Part shown: in pieces, positions 34,840 through 47,483 of the stretch | Position numbering within the stretch: position 1 is the first letter of the stretch | How the letters are laid out: each line of letters opens with the position of its first letter | Source of the DNA: Pegea sp. RAD2-039 | Lineage: Eukaryota > Chordata > Thaliacea > Salpida > Salpidae | Assembly (NCBI GenBank): GCA_034620365.1 | Contig: JAQGEQ010000162.1 | Span: forward strand, 372,001-436,000 | Reading direction: 5' to 3' | Length of the DNA stretch: 64,000 nucleotides | Notes under the pieces: generated by a model | What the model was told of the DNA's origin: nothing | The model's database searches: none | The model's input: the letters and a program-made list of their open reading frames with translations, nothing else | Translations under genes and position numbers: made by a program

Positions 34840-35617
34840 AAAAATGTTCTTAAATATTAATTAAACGGTATAACAAAAGTCTCTTAGATACTCATTTGCT
34901 ATAAAGTGTTGTTCTGGCTTCTAATTTACTTGAAACCTGATCAGTAACTTTTAAAGTTTTTTTTTCACGTTTTCTTCACCTCTCAAGTATCAGATAACAA
35001 ATGTGTTGATGTTTTTGGTGTTTTTGAAATAAAAATTTGATTTACTCAAAATTGTTGTGCTATCTAAAATTAGTAACATTTAGATGTATGAACTTATATA
35101 TAAAAGATTTTGAATATGTAACAATATTTACTTATAAACAGAGATGATCGGTTTGTTTTATGAACAAATATAATTTATTCAATTTAAAGCTAGAAACAAA
35201 CTAAACCATAACTTTGCTGCTTTTTATTTTTATCATCAAAATTATCGGTTTATTTGTAAAAATTCAAAATTATGAAAATTTTCTTGCAATAAGAGAGAGA
35301 TTCAATTTGTTGGGAATTCGCTTCGTAATTTGAACTAATCTTTTTCCATTTGAAAATTATTACATTGGAACTAGAAGGTTGTTCCTAGAAGAAATAAAAT
35401 AAATTTGTTATTGTTTACATTCAAGAGCAGCAGACGTAAAAGAAATCACAAATATTTCCAATAAACGTGTAGTCTATCTAGATCAGAAAAGTCAATTGGT
35501 AGTTTTCAATACTAAGAGGACCATCAGTCTTGCAAAGCAATGATGTCACGATCATTTGACTTCGAAAAAAACAGAAAATTTGCCTCATGTAGGAATTGCA
35601 AAAGTGTGGTACACAAC

Positions 35618-35719
35618 TGCGCATGCGCACACTTTAACCACGTGGTTTTCGTTGCGTCACGTTGTGGTATCCGTTTTATATGATCAGAAAAACAAAGCTG
35701 TCGTTGAAATGTGACGTCA
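35618..35719. promoter_or_regulatory. Promoter cluster: NRF1, E-box, CRE
   Basis: TGCGCATGCGCA (35618-35629) is a perfect NRF1 palindrome. CCACGTGG is at 35638-35645, GCGTCACG at about 35,653, and TGACGTCA at 35712-35719, with TGACATCA near 35,751. Such a set is typical of housekeeping promoters and is the only CpG-dense spot in this single-copy region. It could serve the acidic-protein gene downstream through a 5' intron, or an unseen transcript to the left. Confidence 0.6.
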
Positions 35720-36935
35720 TTTGAAAATTAAATCATTTTGAATTAAATAATGACATCATTAAAGTGAGAATCACACAAACAAGTTGGAGTTCAAAATAAC
35801 AACAAGAATTAGAAATTGAAGGTAAAATAAGTAAATAGCATTCCACAAAAAAGAGTAAATTGAAATTGTAGATTCTTCGACTAGCTCATATTTGCGCTAG
35901 ATACTTAAAACCACGAATGATAAGTACCTGAAACTTTCAAAATAACCCACCATTACTCTAATCACTTTTTCTTTCAGGTGGATTGAAAAATTAGTTCTAA
36001 TATCCTTGCCTTTGATGTTGTTATTTGTCATTTAATATCAAAACTAAAAAATCTATTATATGGAAACTTTGAGATAGATAATCAAAATGAAATATTTTGT
36101 ATTTTAGTATATTTAGGATATCATTTGTACATTCTTTATATTTCTCAAAAATGTGTAGAAAAGACTCAAACTTGATACAAAAAACTTTACTGAAGTACTA
36201 ATTTAGCAGTTTTTTAAACAAAATTTTTTTTATAGTTTATTTTCAATTAAACACTGTTATCAGATGGTTAGTCCTACAAAAATTCATAAAGGAATTTGTT
36301 TGTCATAAATATATTTTGTTTGTTTTTTTGTTTTTCAGTTTAGTATTTACAACATTTCCAAATTGTTTATATTTTTAAAAGTTTGTAGAAAAATTTCGGA
36401 ATTAATTAAAGAAACTCTACTTAATTTGTAAGTTATCAGTTTTTAAAACAAATTTATTTTATAGATTATTTTCAATTAAAAACTGTTATCAGATGGTTAT
36501 TCTTACAAAAATTTGCAATTCATGAGTGATTTCTACTTTTGATAATGAAAAAAAAACATAATTATCTAAAAATTTGATGAAAAGTTAAACAATTTTTCTG
36601 GGAAATAAATATATTATGATATTTTTAGTTTATAAAATAAACCAATCATTTTGATAAGAATCAATGACTCGTGATAAGATTAATTATATATCTAAGAAGC
36701 TTTCACTTTAAATCGAGAGACTTATTACGTCATACAAAATATTAGATTTAACTTAGTCTGCTTATTTATAACTCTTAAATCTTTCTAAAAACTGCTTTAA
36801 AACGAAAACCAAAACATTGAATATATCAAACAAGAGGCTATAATCTGTTTTCAGCCACTTCAAATATATAAATTTAACAATTTGTTCCATATTCACTTTG
36901 AGACGTTCTAATGTGATTTTCAAACAAATAATATT

Positions 36936-37010
36936 TTATTTTATTTATTTGTTACAATAAATGCAAAGGAAGGTGCCTGAAGAGAACACCTCTCGCTGAC
37001 ACACATTCTC
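36936..37010 (-). mobile_element. Retroposon 3' tail, diverged, inverted
   Basis: Minus strand: GCGAGAGGTGTTCTCTTCAG, GCACC..GCATTTATTG, then (AAATA)n. Clearly the same 3' end as 13866-13929 but independently inserted in single-copy DNA, which shows it is a dispersed element. Confidence 0.5.
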
Positions 37011-37939
37011 AAAAATAACATCTGTTATGTTAAAAATTTAAAATCTATAGATGTAACACATGACATTTCAGTAGTTTTCAATGTATATAACAGTGAACAA
37101 TTACAAATAATTAGTTGAATTTTTCTTAAGAACCTACTTCTGGTTGTTAATACAGAATGTATTATTACGTAAAGTTCGTAGCTAATGATGTTATATACTC
37201 ATTTATTACGTAAATAAGTACATTTTCGTTTGAATGTTTAGTATGAAATAACAATAGCTCTTATAAATGAACATTATAAAAAAAATAAGTAATTAAAATA
37301 TAATACTTAAATATTCAATTGTACTTATATCTAGCTTTAAAGCTATTGGTAAGCAATGATCAATTTATGATTCATAAGCAAAAACTGTGTGAACATTTTT
37401 TTTTTCAATTTGTGTGATTACAAATTAAAATCGAAATTTAGAACTATTCTCAAAGAAAATAAAATAAGCAACAAAAACTACTTAAATTGTTTAGGTGAGA
37501 ATTGTATCGGTTCAAAAATCATTTGTATTTTTAAGCTTTTATCTTTTTATTTATTTTTAAAAAGTAGATTAACAATCAATTGAAAATTTATAGTTTTTAC
37601 TTTTAGTTTAGTTTATCATTATTAAAAGTTCAGTTTTGTTAAAGCTGAAATGATTTATTAGAATTTTCTTATAAGCGACGATCAATTTCGATCTAAAATC
37701 AGACAGAATTAAGCTTAAGGCTAAATAAGTCATACTCTGATTTTGTAGATGCAAGACAAAAAAAGCTAGAAAATGAAAAAAGCAAAAATCCAAAGCTAAT
37801 AAACATTTTCAAAATGATTTAAAGTCACTTAGCTTTTCCACTATTTACTTTTTACCTTCGACTTGGTAAGTTACAGATTGTTCCAATCATCTGTTGAAGA
37901 ACCTATTTAATTTGTATCAGATATTTGTATGTTAGTAGA

Positions 37940-38835
37940 ATGGAGTCATATTACAACAACATCGGTTCGTTTGTAATTTTGAAATTCGTTTGTATTTTTT
38001 TTTTTGGATTTTTCAAACAGATACTGATGAAACTCAACCACTTTTGACAGATGATCAAGAAGTTGAAGTTGACGAAGTTGAAACAGTCAAGGATCTCTTT
38101 ACAGCACTATATGGTATTATTTCTTTTATACTTTTGAAAAAAGCTAATATTTTGTCATATTCGATTAAGCTAAAACTTATGATGATATAAAATATGTAAC
38201 AGATGATGTCAATAATGATGAAGTTGAAGAAATAGCAGAAGGTTACAATACCATAGATAACCAGCTGGAACCTATTAATGAAAAGAAATTTGAAGAAGAA
38301 AGGACTAAGACTAACAGCCCAAAAGGTAAAAAAGATTTAATTTTAAGGAAACTAGAAAGTTGTCAGTCTATAGTTGTGGCTGATAGTGAGTAGATATCTG
38401 AAAAAGGAAATCTCTATCTCATAAACGAAACTAATATTAGATTTTATTAATGTTTTGTAATCTTGTAGATCTATTATCAGATGAAGACAGTTTTCTGGAA
38501 TCATATGATTATATGAAAGACTTCTTGAAAGGATCTGAAGGCTATTACGTACCTCCAAAAAATCAAAAAGAAAAATTCGAACCAATAATTAATAAACGTG
38601 GTGAGAAAGTTAACAACTTATTGCTTGCTTGTAAAGAAGTAATTTTATTTTAATGAATTGTAATTATTTTAAATTTCTGTCAACTGATGTTAATTTAACA
38701 ATTGTTGCTGAAATTTTAGAATCTCACAAAAGAAAAAGTTTTGTTGCCAAAGTAGGAAAACTTTTCAAGATGCAGAGTTGTTGGAATCCAGAACACCCTG
38801 ACATGAAAGATGATGATGATAAGAACAAACTGTAA
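37940..38835 (+). CDS. Unknown acidic protein, 173 aa
   Basis: Five exons join in frame: 37940-37964, 38021-38113, 38170-38325, 38469-38600 and 38720-38835 (522 bases). All four introns are phase 1 (56, 56, 143 and 119 bp) with GT-AG ends. The start, MESYYNNIDTDETQPLL, fits a 25-base first exon with donor GTTCGT. About residues 10-85 are strongly acidic (DDQEVEVDEVETVKD, DDVNNDEVEEIAEG). The C-terminal third turns basic (NKRESHKRKSFVAKVGKLF), then CWNPEHPDMKDDDDKNKL. There is no signal peptide, membrane segment or known domain. AATAAA at about 38,912. Probably intracellular, perhaps nuclear given the basic patch; that is inference. Confidence 0.72.
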
Positions 38836-40477
38836 AATTTCCTTTTTAATTTAAACTAAATAAGTTTTTTTAATAGTTTCATTTTTACTTTCTGTTTTAC
38901 TTTTAAATGTAAATAAAGTTTTTTTAATAAGATTTTTAAAAAAATAAGGATGTTGATTGCAAATAAATTGATGATGATTTCTTTGAATAAATTGAAAAGA
39001 AGTTGTTTAAATTTGTTGTTTTTGATATTTTACAGACAGATAATAAAGTCTTGTTTTTTTGAATATACTAATTTTATGAAAATTTTCAAAGAAATTATTT
39101 CTATCAACTTAGAAATATTTGAATTGCTTTAATTCTATACTTGAGGAAACAGTTGGGTAGTAAAGCTGCAGCGATTCTGATAATATCTTATATAAATACA
39201 ACTAAATAGAAATGTAATTAGTTGTAAGACTTATTAATTTAGGTTTAAAACTATATTTGCTTATATGGTAAAGAAGCTTACATAACTGAAACCTTTATTT
39301 ATTGAATTAATTTTAAATAAAATAGTTATATTCTCACTTTTTATTAGATAGTGTCACTAAATTGCAGCTTAATGATGACGTTAAAACATTTATCTTTAAC
39401 TTTAGAAATATTGCAAATAGTTTTACTGAGCAAAATTCTCAGCAAAGTAAATTTCAATTTTTAATTTTTATCAAAAATTTTCGTATGTCTACTTTTGATT
39501 TTACTTTTGATAACACGTCACTGATGGTAACTATAGTTTTCCTCGTCACTCATCACTGCCCACACACATATAAAGTCACGTAGTTACAAATTCTTCACGT
39601 ACACATTTTCTGCTGTGTTAGATCATTTCTCTCCGTCAAGTTTTACATTTTACTTTAGTTTAGGTATTTTTTTTCTTTTATATTTATTAACAACGGTGTA
39701 AATTCTTCAGTTTGACTTCATCACCTTATTTTTCAATTTTCTACTATTATCCTAATAAATACAATTTAAGTGATTTTGATTATATGTTGAGACGTCAGTT
39801 GTTCAACTGTTTTATTCTTATACTTTATTTTTTGTAACTTTTAGCTGTGGGGTTTATAAGTCATTACTATGTTCCAAGTTTTTAAATGACGTAAATTCAG
39901 CTGCGGTATTATTTTTTTTACTTTCAATTATATGCAGTTAATTTATATTGTCTTCACCTTATAAGCAAGTATAGTTTATTATCTGTAATCATGCATTCAA
40001 TAATTATGTAAATAAAAATAAAGTAAATATGATAAAAGATTTATGGAATTATGGGAAATATTTTTAAATACCAAATCAACACTTAACTAAAGTTTACTAA
40101 TTGAATGAAAAGTTGCATAGAATTTGTTGAAAAAGCAAATGTTTGAATGTTTATTATAAGTTAGATAAATTATTTTTATCTATTTTTTTGATAAAAGTAT
40201 TCAACTTATTTCTTAATATTTTTTCTGATTTCCAAATTGAATTATTTTCAAACTGAAAAGTAAAAATTGTTTTTTTGATTTTTTTCATTTCTTTTAAAAA
40301 ATTTATTATTGGGTTTTAAAATTTTGTAAACTTAATTGGGAATTTTTAATTTATTTTTAAACAATAATCAGCAATTCTAATATATTCTTTGCAGGTTAAA
40401 ATTATTTGAGTAAATTTATACAAAAATACTATTCAAACAACAATCTACAACATTTTAAAACAAAATATCATAAATAA
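38836..40477. other. Intergenic region
   Basis: 3' flank of the acidic-protein gene, then A+T-rich DNA. Between 39,500 and 39,600 is a promoter-like patch: ACACGTCA, TCGTCACTCATCAC, a TATA box in ACATATAAAGTCACG (about 39,565) and TTCACGTAC. It could drive the next gene. A 73-codon frame at 39362-39583 overlaps this patch and is not convincing. Confidence 0.35.
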
Positions 40478-40928
40478 ATGCCTCTTTTAGCTCAGCAAAA
40501 ATGTAGTAATATTTGTGCTTTCAAAACTTTATTTAACACTAATGTAGAAAACATGTTTTTCTTTAAAGGTCAACAAAATAATTTTCCTTTATATTAGATT
40601 TTATCCGAGAAAGTGTCTTGAACAATTTCAGATAAGTAATACCTTCACTGTGGAAACATTGAAGAATATTTTGGCTGCATACTATAAACATCCTAAGGAC
40701 GAATTAGCATTAGTTCTCAAAAGAACTACTGAAACTGGTGAGCGACCTCCTAATGGAAATATGTTCACTAAGCTGACAAATGATAAAGCTCGGTTGAGTT
40801 CTTATGGTATAGTTGAAAATGATTTAATTCTTTGTTTTGATACGGTTTACAAGCCACGAGAATTTAACCCTGAAGCTGCTATCGACTACGAGCAAGGTCG
40901 ACGAATGGAACACCTAATGTACAAATAG
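40478..40928 (+). CDS. Small ubiquitin-like domain protein, about 120 aa
   Basis: The certain part is exon 40632-40928, entered in phase 0 after CAATTTCAG. It has 98 codons and reads ISNTFTVETLKNILAAYYKH, PKDELALVLKRT, then FTKLTNDKARLSSYGIVEND, LILCFD and a short tail ending HLMYK. TVxxLKxI, KxPxDE and L..D...L..YG.....D.I are those of a beta-grasp ubiquitin-like fold. Elongin B (same size, similar TVFELKRIVEGILKRPPDE stretch) and the Ubl of tubulin cofactors B/E are the nearest I can recall. A first exon 40478-40543 (MPLLAQQKCSNICAFKTL) with donor GTAGAA joins in phase; alternatively the frame extends left to an acceptor at 40597. The 5' end is therefore uncertain. No AATAAA found nearby. 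Confidence 0.6.
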
Positions 40929-42094
40929 TATTAATCAAATGTTTAACCTGAAAAAACTTGAAAATGTTTGTCTACAGTTTATTGTTTTCTACAATTTACT
41001 TATTGATATAATTATTGATATTTTTATGATAACATTTTTCATTTTTTCTAATCTATTTTAACTATAAGAAGCTATGTGTAAACTTTGTAAAATCTTCAAC
41101 TGTTTTAGGTTTTGTTTGCGCTCTAATAAGCCATTGACAGAAAACTAATAACACTAAGCTTTTTATTAGTTAGATAGATTAAAAACTAATTGAGATTTTG
41201 CAAGTAGACAAAAAAAATTACATTTGTTGTTCAAAATTATATGATTCTCAATTATTCCTAGTTTTAATAATAAGTTATATAATAATATAATCTACTCGGC
41301 CGAGAACAGTCATGTTGTAAGACACTGTACAAAATTGTAGAGTTTTATTGTTTTCCATTATCCAACTCTTTAAAGTTAGGCCTTTATCAGTTTGTTGGAT
41401 ATTTTTATTGTAAAAGTCAATCCAATAACAACTACTCATGTAAAATATAGATTTTTAGTACATTTAATTAAGGTTATCTGGGAAAGTTTTTAATATAAAA
41501 ATGAAAATTATGAAATTTCTACTTTTGCAGTATCTGCATTTTAATATAACATTATAAAATAACTTTTTTATGCTTTATGAAACAATTCGTAGAGTTTTCG
41601 AAACATTAATAAAATTTAATTTAGTGTTTTTTCGAGTAGCAACAAATCGTTTCTTTCCAGAATTATTAATTTTTGAAGTTTACATTATTGATATAGTTTG
41701 GGCTGCCAAAATTTTTATTAATTATCATATATAATGTATTAAAAAATAAACTGCTTAAAATTTAAATTAAGATTAACTGTTCCTTTATTATTCTCTGTTT
41801 AAATCATTTACAATTAAAGGTCACATTTAAGACAAATAATATTCAACTAACTGCTACTATTTTTGGTCTTTTTCTGATTCAATGTAGATATCAAATTTCC
41901 TTTAAGTGTGTTGACCGATAAAAATCAAAATATTTCGTCACATAACCGTGGTAACAGTATTATCAAAAGTGCTTAGAGAACGTAGGTATGAGGTTACCAT
42001 AGAAACTTAAATATCAGTAGTTGGAAACTCTGTGACATAAAATATTGTCTTTTACAAACAATATTAGCAGGTTATTTTGCCGAGTTAGTAAGGA
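40929..42094. other. Intergenic region with an X-box motif
   Basis: A+T-rich and without exons. GTTACCATAGAAAC at 41993-42006 fits the RFX X-box (GTTNCC-AT-RRNAAC); GTGGTAAC lies at about 41,949. No gene start is seen next to it. Confidence 0.4.
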
Positions 42095-42310
42095 CTGGTA
42101 AAGTTTAACAAAATAGAGAATTTCAGAAGTTACTAGTTGGGTACAAAAAAATAAGAAACGAAGTAACTAAAAAGTTTTGGTTTTATGGGAGATTAGAAAG
42201 GTGTCAGCCAGCAAAAAGCTTGAAAATAGAGACAACCTCAGGAAAAAAGATTCCTGGAACAATTTGGCTAGAAGATTGCTGAAAAATGAATTCATGGCTG
42301 CATTTGAAGG
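42095..42310 (+). mobile_element. Decayed LINE fragment, reverse transcriptase C-terminal region
   Basis: The open frame 42109-42282 reads KLLVGYKKIRNEVTK, then KFWFYGRLERC and SGKKIPGTIWLEDC before a stop. This follows the widespread LINE C-terminal pattern: LLGV..DRxRNE, then LRWFGHVxRM, then GRRRRGRPKTRWEDCIKKDL. The next codons after the stop (KMNSW) continue the pattern. Only this end is present and the P module begins directly to its right. A longer frame in another register (42177-42437) is a by-product. Confidence 0.55.
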
Positions 42311-42317
42311 GTCAATA

Positions 42318-42997
42318 AAAAAGTCTTTTCAAACTTCTCTATCTTCCATCTTGAAAAGTTTTGTACATTTTACAATTTTTGATTTTATCTCTGAAGTTGT
42401 GTTTTGTAACTCACACTTGTTCATTGAGAATGCATAAAAGAAAGATCAAAATTTTTGTTTGAATAACTTTAATATAAATTATTTTCATTAATTATTTGTT
42501 ATTCTTTTAACTGCATGATTATAGTTTCTTTTTATATATTTCCATAATTATCAACAACTAGATTACAAACACATACAAAAATTCAACATGATTGTATTGC
42601 TCTTATTATTGATTCTTTAGGTTAATTGTTTAATGCAGTCTATTTGCTCAAAAAGTTTGCTTCTCAGATACATCTTTGAATTCCTTGTTTTACAATTCCT
42701 TGTTCACTTTACAATTCTCTATTTAATTTCTAACACTGATTTCGTCAAAAAACAGAAATTAAATTTTTGTCATATTCGGATAAATATGGAAAACTTGTTA
42801 CATTTTGTAAACTAAAAGAAATCGACCCTCAAAATAATTATTTATTTAATCAAAATGGAAAATTGCATTTTGCATTGTTTAAAAGCGTTGTTTACTTTTG
42901 TTATACTAAAGTTGTGATTTTTTAAAAGTCTGAATTTACAAAGGTAAAAATAATTGCAAAATTTAATAGATAATTTTAATCAAATTTTGTAAAATAG
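42318..42997 (-). repeat. P module, copy 3 (right half only)
   Basis: It begins at the TCTTTTCAAACTTCTCTATC block, lacking the left 700 bases of other P copies, directly beside the LINE fragment. It keeps the minus-strand ATG frame with TTSEM and KCTKLFKM. Confidence 0.7.
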
Positions 42998-43277
42998 AAA
43001 AAGAAATGGGTCCAATCTTATTGGTTAGGCTGTGACACTTGTTTAGATGTACTGATGGGGATATAGAATATAAAAGACCCCTGTCGAAGCATCACAATGC
43101 AGAGAACTAACTGAGGAAATTTCGGAATCTAGCAAGCTAGACAGAACTATAGGGAATTATCATAAATCTGCAAGAATACTAGACAACCATACAGTGCACA
43201 CAGCTTCTAACCTCATACCGTCCACCATCTCAAGCCTCCTAGCAAGTGGATTACAGGCGCACGCCACAACGCCCGGC
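42998..43277 (-). ncRNA. 7SL/SRP Alu-domain-like RNA, subfamily A
   Basis: 280 nt, complete, with GCCGGGCG start, helix-5 pairing and GGACCCATTTCTTTTT end. A few substitutions relative to 5084-5355; it has an extra TTAGATG block that copy 1 lacks. Confidence 0.75.
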
Positions 43278-45560
43278 GAAGGAAATTTATAAAGTTAATT
43301 TTTAAACATTGTTTTTGATGATTATTTTTCTGCTTAAACATTATTTACCCAAATTCTTAGCCTATCTTTTAACAAAACAATTTTAAAAACAATTTTTATT
43401 CATAATTGTTTATTATTAAAAATATTTAACTAAACTTGTTATTTTAAGTTAATTGAAGTCAAGCAACTATTATTAACCTTGTAAAGTTTTTTTAATTTTA
43501 AATTTTACCAAAAAAATCTTAAGCCTTTTTATCAACCTTTTAATATTTCAGCATTTAAGGTGCATTGGTAGATACAAGTTTAATTACTGAATTTGGCAAC
43601 AATTTTTTAATTAAAATCTAATTATATTTATCAAAAAGTTGATTTGCTCTGTTTTATCAAAGCTGATATTTTATGTAACTCTTGTTTATCAACTAATTTC
43701 ACAATTTAGTTTATTTCACTAAACAATCAATAATCACTTAACAATCTTTTGACCCAAAATTCGTTTAGTATTCCTTCTGTTTAACTTATTCACTATTACT
43801 TACTCAATACAGCAATTTTTGTAATTTATATTAAAAAGCTTGTTCTTTCTTTTACTAAAAATTTGATAATTAAGTTAATTTTATTTTTACTTATGAATAT
43901 TATTTACAGTTTAAACTAAAATTAAATTTAACCATTTCTTTCATTAGATGCATTTTTTTATGGAAATGTCACCTTAACTAGCTTCACTGAAAAATACTAG
44001 AGAGTACTTATTTTAAAGTAAATTCTAATTTGATTCAATTATTTGTTTTATTTAGAATCTTCTCATTCATCTGATTCTACGATCATATACAACGAAAAAA
44101 TCTATACAAGAAAAATAATTTCAATATCAATTACTAAAAATCATTCAACGTAACAGTCTTGATAAAGTGAAGTTGGTTTGCCTACATTTTAAATATGCCT
44201 TTTGTGTTAAATTAAATGTAAGACTATTTTGTTGACTGAAAAGTTTACAAAAATAATTATAGCAACTTGATTCTATTAATTAAAAAAATTTATTATTAAA
44301 CAATTAGTATTTGTAATATTGTAGAAATATAATTTCACTAATTTTCTACCGTTTGCCTTTGATTGATCAGCCACATTGTTAACCTTGCATTTAAGAGCTT
44401 TCGTAGAAGTTTCAGCAGCTGGAGATACTTTAATAGGAGGCTTAGTAGAGTTCTTAGTTGTTTCTTCACAATCTTGGAATTTTTGTCGACTTTGGCTGAA
44501 ACCTGTTCAAATAAATTTCAATATATTTTAATTTGCTAAATATCAATTTCCTTTTTTGTTACGTTTTTTAAAAAGTAAAAAGCAGTTTGAGCCCAACACC
44601 ATCTCTTCCTGGCTAATCACCTTCTTGGCCAACAACCTTTCTTCCTGCTTCACAACATCTCCCATTATGACTTAAAGGACACTTTTCAATCTCTCTTCAA
44701 ATACAAACAAAATTTTATTCTAAGCTTATACTTATCAACCTCTAAACAATTTTCTTCATACAAACTATATTTTAAAATAGAAGAACAATGTAAGATATAT
44801 TACAAAATATAAACTAACCAAAATTCAAAACCTAATCATTCAAAATTAGTAATACTTGAAATAAAAGTGCTTTAAGTAATAAATATCAAATAACAAATTA
44901 TGCAATTGAATGACTTATCAGATACTAAAAAAGTGTTTGTAGCACTAAAGTTAATTTTTTTTTTCAATAAAGCTAATAGCCAATTTCAATTGATGTTATT
45001 AACACCTTACCAACAAAGTCTAATACAAACTATGATCAAATGAAATTAATAATTAAAATAATTAATCTGATCCTAAAAGCATTCACACCAAGATACTATA
45101 GTGGCTTAGTTTTAAAAAGAATTCTGCAAGATCAGTTAGATTAACATAATTACATAAGTTCTTCATCTACATTCAAAAATTCAAGTAAAAAGATAAAACT
45201 TTAATAACAATAGTTTGAAAAGAATGTAAAATGACTGCCTAAAGGCAAATGATATGATAATTTCATGTCTTAGAATTATAGCATTTTCTTATATTGCATA
45301 ACAGTAATTTACATTCACCAAGAAAGTTTGCACAAATTTTAATTTAACTAAATAATTGCTAGTTTATATAGTTTTATGGCTATTAATCTACTTTAGATAA
45401 AATTGAAAGATTGCAGACAGGGATAGAACATTTTTATTTTCAAGCCGTCTTCTTAAAAACTTAGTTTAATTTGCAAATTAAAGCATAATCTTTCTCTAAT
45501 CATATTTCATTTTTTTAATTAAAATTTTAATTGTCTTCATTTTAAAAATATATGCGAGGA
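43278..45560 (-). repeat. Q module, copy 2
   Basis: Near-identical to Q copy 1 along its whole length. Contains the broken Q gene at 44206-44790. Confidence 0.8.
44206..44790 (-). pseudogene. Q gene copy 2, broken
   Basis: Exons correspond to copy 1: 44600-44690, 44350-44502 and 44206-44234. In the cysteine exon, CAG of GDQPGRDG is TAG, a nonsense change, while the other changes in that exon are synonymous. Exon 1 has lost its acceptor through a deletion of about 25 bases (left end at 44740). Exon 3 remains open (TTKNSTKPPIKVSPAAETST). Likely a recent pseudogene. Confidence 0.55.
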
Positions 45561-47483
45561 ACTGGTTTTGTCATTTGTTTTAATACTTTTACTATTAAAA
45601 TTACTCTTTTAAAACATCAAACTGAAACACTAATGATTTTGAAAAAATTTGCGATAAATGACCGTGAAATATTTGTAAACTAAGATTTCAAATAGTTCTT
45701 AAAACTATCAAAAGATTCCACTATCAACCAATTTCACATTTTGGTTAAGTGGCTCCTCTGCCTTCTAAGATTTATACACTTTAACATTTTGATCAGATAG
45801 GGAAGTGATTTAGAGTCAATGCTTTTCTTGACAATTTGAAGAGAGAACCATGAGACAGTTGTTATGTTTAGATACGCTAACAGTTGTATGCTAGTTGATC
45901 ATGTGATCAGCTAATGTTGTGTTTATATTTGCAAGCTTTTTATCAGTGCCATAGTAAGCTGATGATTTCTATAGCGCCTCTACTGGTTACTAATGTTTTG
46001 GTCGCTATGCTTCGTTGCTTACAAATGATTTCTGTATCACGTGTTACAGTTGTTTACAAAAACAGTTTCATATGTTGTGCCTGAAATAAACAAGTGTTTT
46101 ACAAGATTTTATTGCAATCGAAGCAGCGTTTTCGGGTTGATGAAACATATGTTGTTGATAACGTCAGCAATTAAGTCACTATTAGAAAAAAGCTTAGAGA
46201 AGAGTTTTAGATCAACAATGTACTGGGACTAGAAGCAACACTAATGGTATCACTAGTGGAGAGTGCTAGAACTTGTTGTAGAATGTTTTAAAAGTCTTCA
46301 GTTGTTTTAGAGATTTTAACTTCCAATTTTAATTCAGAAACTATTAAAAAAAATTTTAATGACTCATATAGAGGTTTAGAAATTAAGAAACTAAATCACA
46401 AAACATGAAACCATATCTGTTACTTAAATAGAATACAGTTGCATAGTTTTAAACGTTTATGAAAATTTAGTTTTATATAAACCTAAATATTGTAGTTGAA
46501 GATTTACTTAAAATAATTGTCTTGTTTGTTTTGATTACGAATAACAGAAACAATTTAAAGGCCTTTGCGGCAGTTTATGTTTAAAAGAACTTGATCTATG
46601 AATAAGAAAGAAAGCAATTTATTTTGTAGTAAGCAAATCAGTTAGCAATTACAGAAGAGTTTGATTAGAGAAAAAAATTGGAAATTTTGAACTTTTATAC
46701 TTGCTTATTGTTCACTTCAGCAAAGCAATTGGCAAAAAGATAGCTTACAACAAAGAGTGGTGCTCCCGGTTTCATTTTAGGGAAATAAACGCTCAAAGCT
46801 CTCATACATCTCATCTTAAATAGTTCGTTAAAAACCTCAAAAAAAGATAAAATATCCTCACTATCCAAGTCTAATATACCAATCTTACAAGCAATTTGAT
46901 TATTTTAACAAGTAGCACCGACTTGAAGATTTTGCATGATAATAACATCTAGTATCTATCCACCGACTTGGAATCCAAAGTAAGACTCTCTCGTATGGCT
47001 TACAAGCAACAAATACAAAAACATGTTTAAAGTTAGTTGATAAAAGCTTTGAAAACTTATCAAAGATGATCTTACAAATATTTGAAAGACTAAAGATAAT
47101 TATTTCAAAAGCTTCATCTCACCAACAAGACTTTATGAAACGACCTCACGAGAAACGCTGACAAAATAATTAAAAAACACAAAATTCATTATAATATGAT
47201 TTTATTAAACTTTTACGTCAATACAGAAGAAGTGAAACAGAAAATCGAGTTGAGAATAAAGTTGTCTTATAATTAAGATAAAAACTTTGCAATTAGTCTT
47301 TGCTTTCTCGTTTTTGTTATCAAAGTCATCTTTGTAGATTTACAAAACATTGTTGCACCTAAAAATTAGAGATGACATCAACATACTTTTGATTCTACAA
47401 ATCTTGTTTTATAAAAGATACACAAAAGTTGTAAAAAAATATTTTTGATAAACAATAATCTGTAAAACCTTAGACTACTTCTA
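45561..47483 (-). repeat. R module, copy 4 (3' truncated)
   Basis: Promoter-like block at about 45,880-46,060; its E-box is TCACGTGTT. The IFNELF..GAPLFV segment is open. The terminal VSELKLEV frame has the same early stop as copies 3 and 5. It is cut at about 47,483 and fused to an S' fragment (47,485-47,552). Confidence 0.7.

Larger units (their letters stand above)
34840..37939. other. Intergenic region with promoter cluster and a repeat tail
   Basis: 3' UTR of the zinc-finger gene to about 35,050, a promoter cluster (35,600-35,760), then A+T-rich DNA. A possible non-coding first exon ends at GAAG|GTAAAATAAG near 35,820. Bases 36,180-36,270 and 36,415-36,500 are a loose direct duplication (AAACTGTTATCAGATGGTTA). 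An open segment 37442-37494 with acceptor and GTGAGA donor (KNYLNCL) might be an alternative exon of the next gene. Confidence 0.4.

Noticed and set aside
34658-34864. Second frame inside the zinc-finger exon
   Set aside because: Shadow of the three-finger coding exon in another frame.
38352-38585. Minus-strand frame opposite the acidic-protein gene
   Set aside because: Antisense shadow of well-supported + strand exons.
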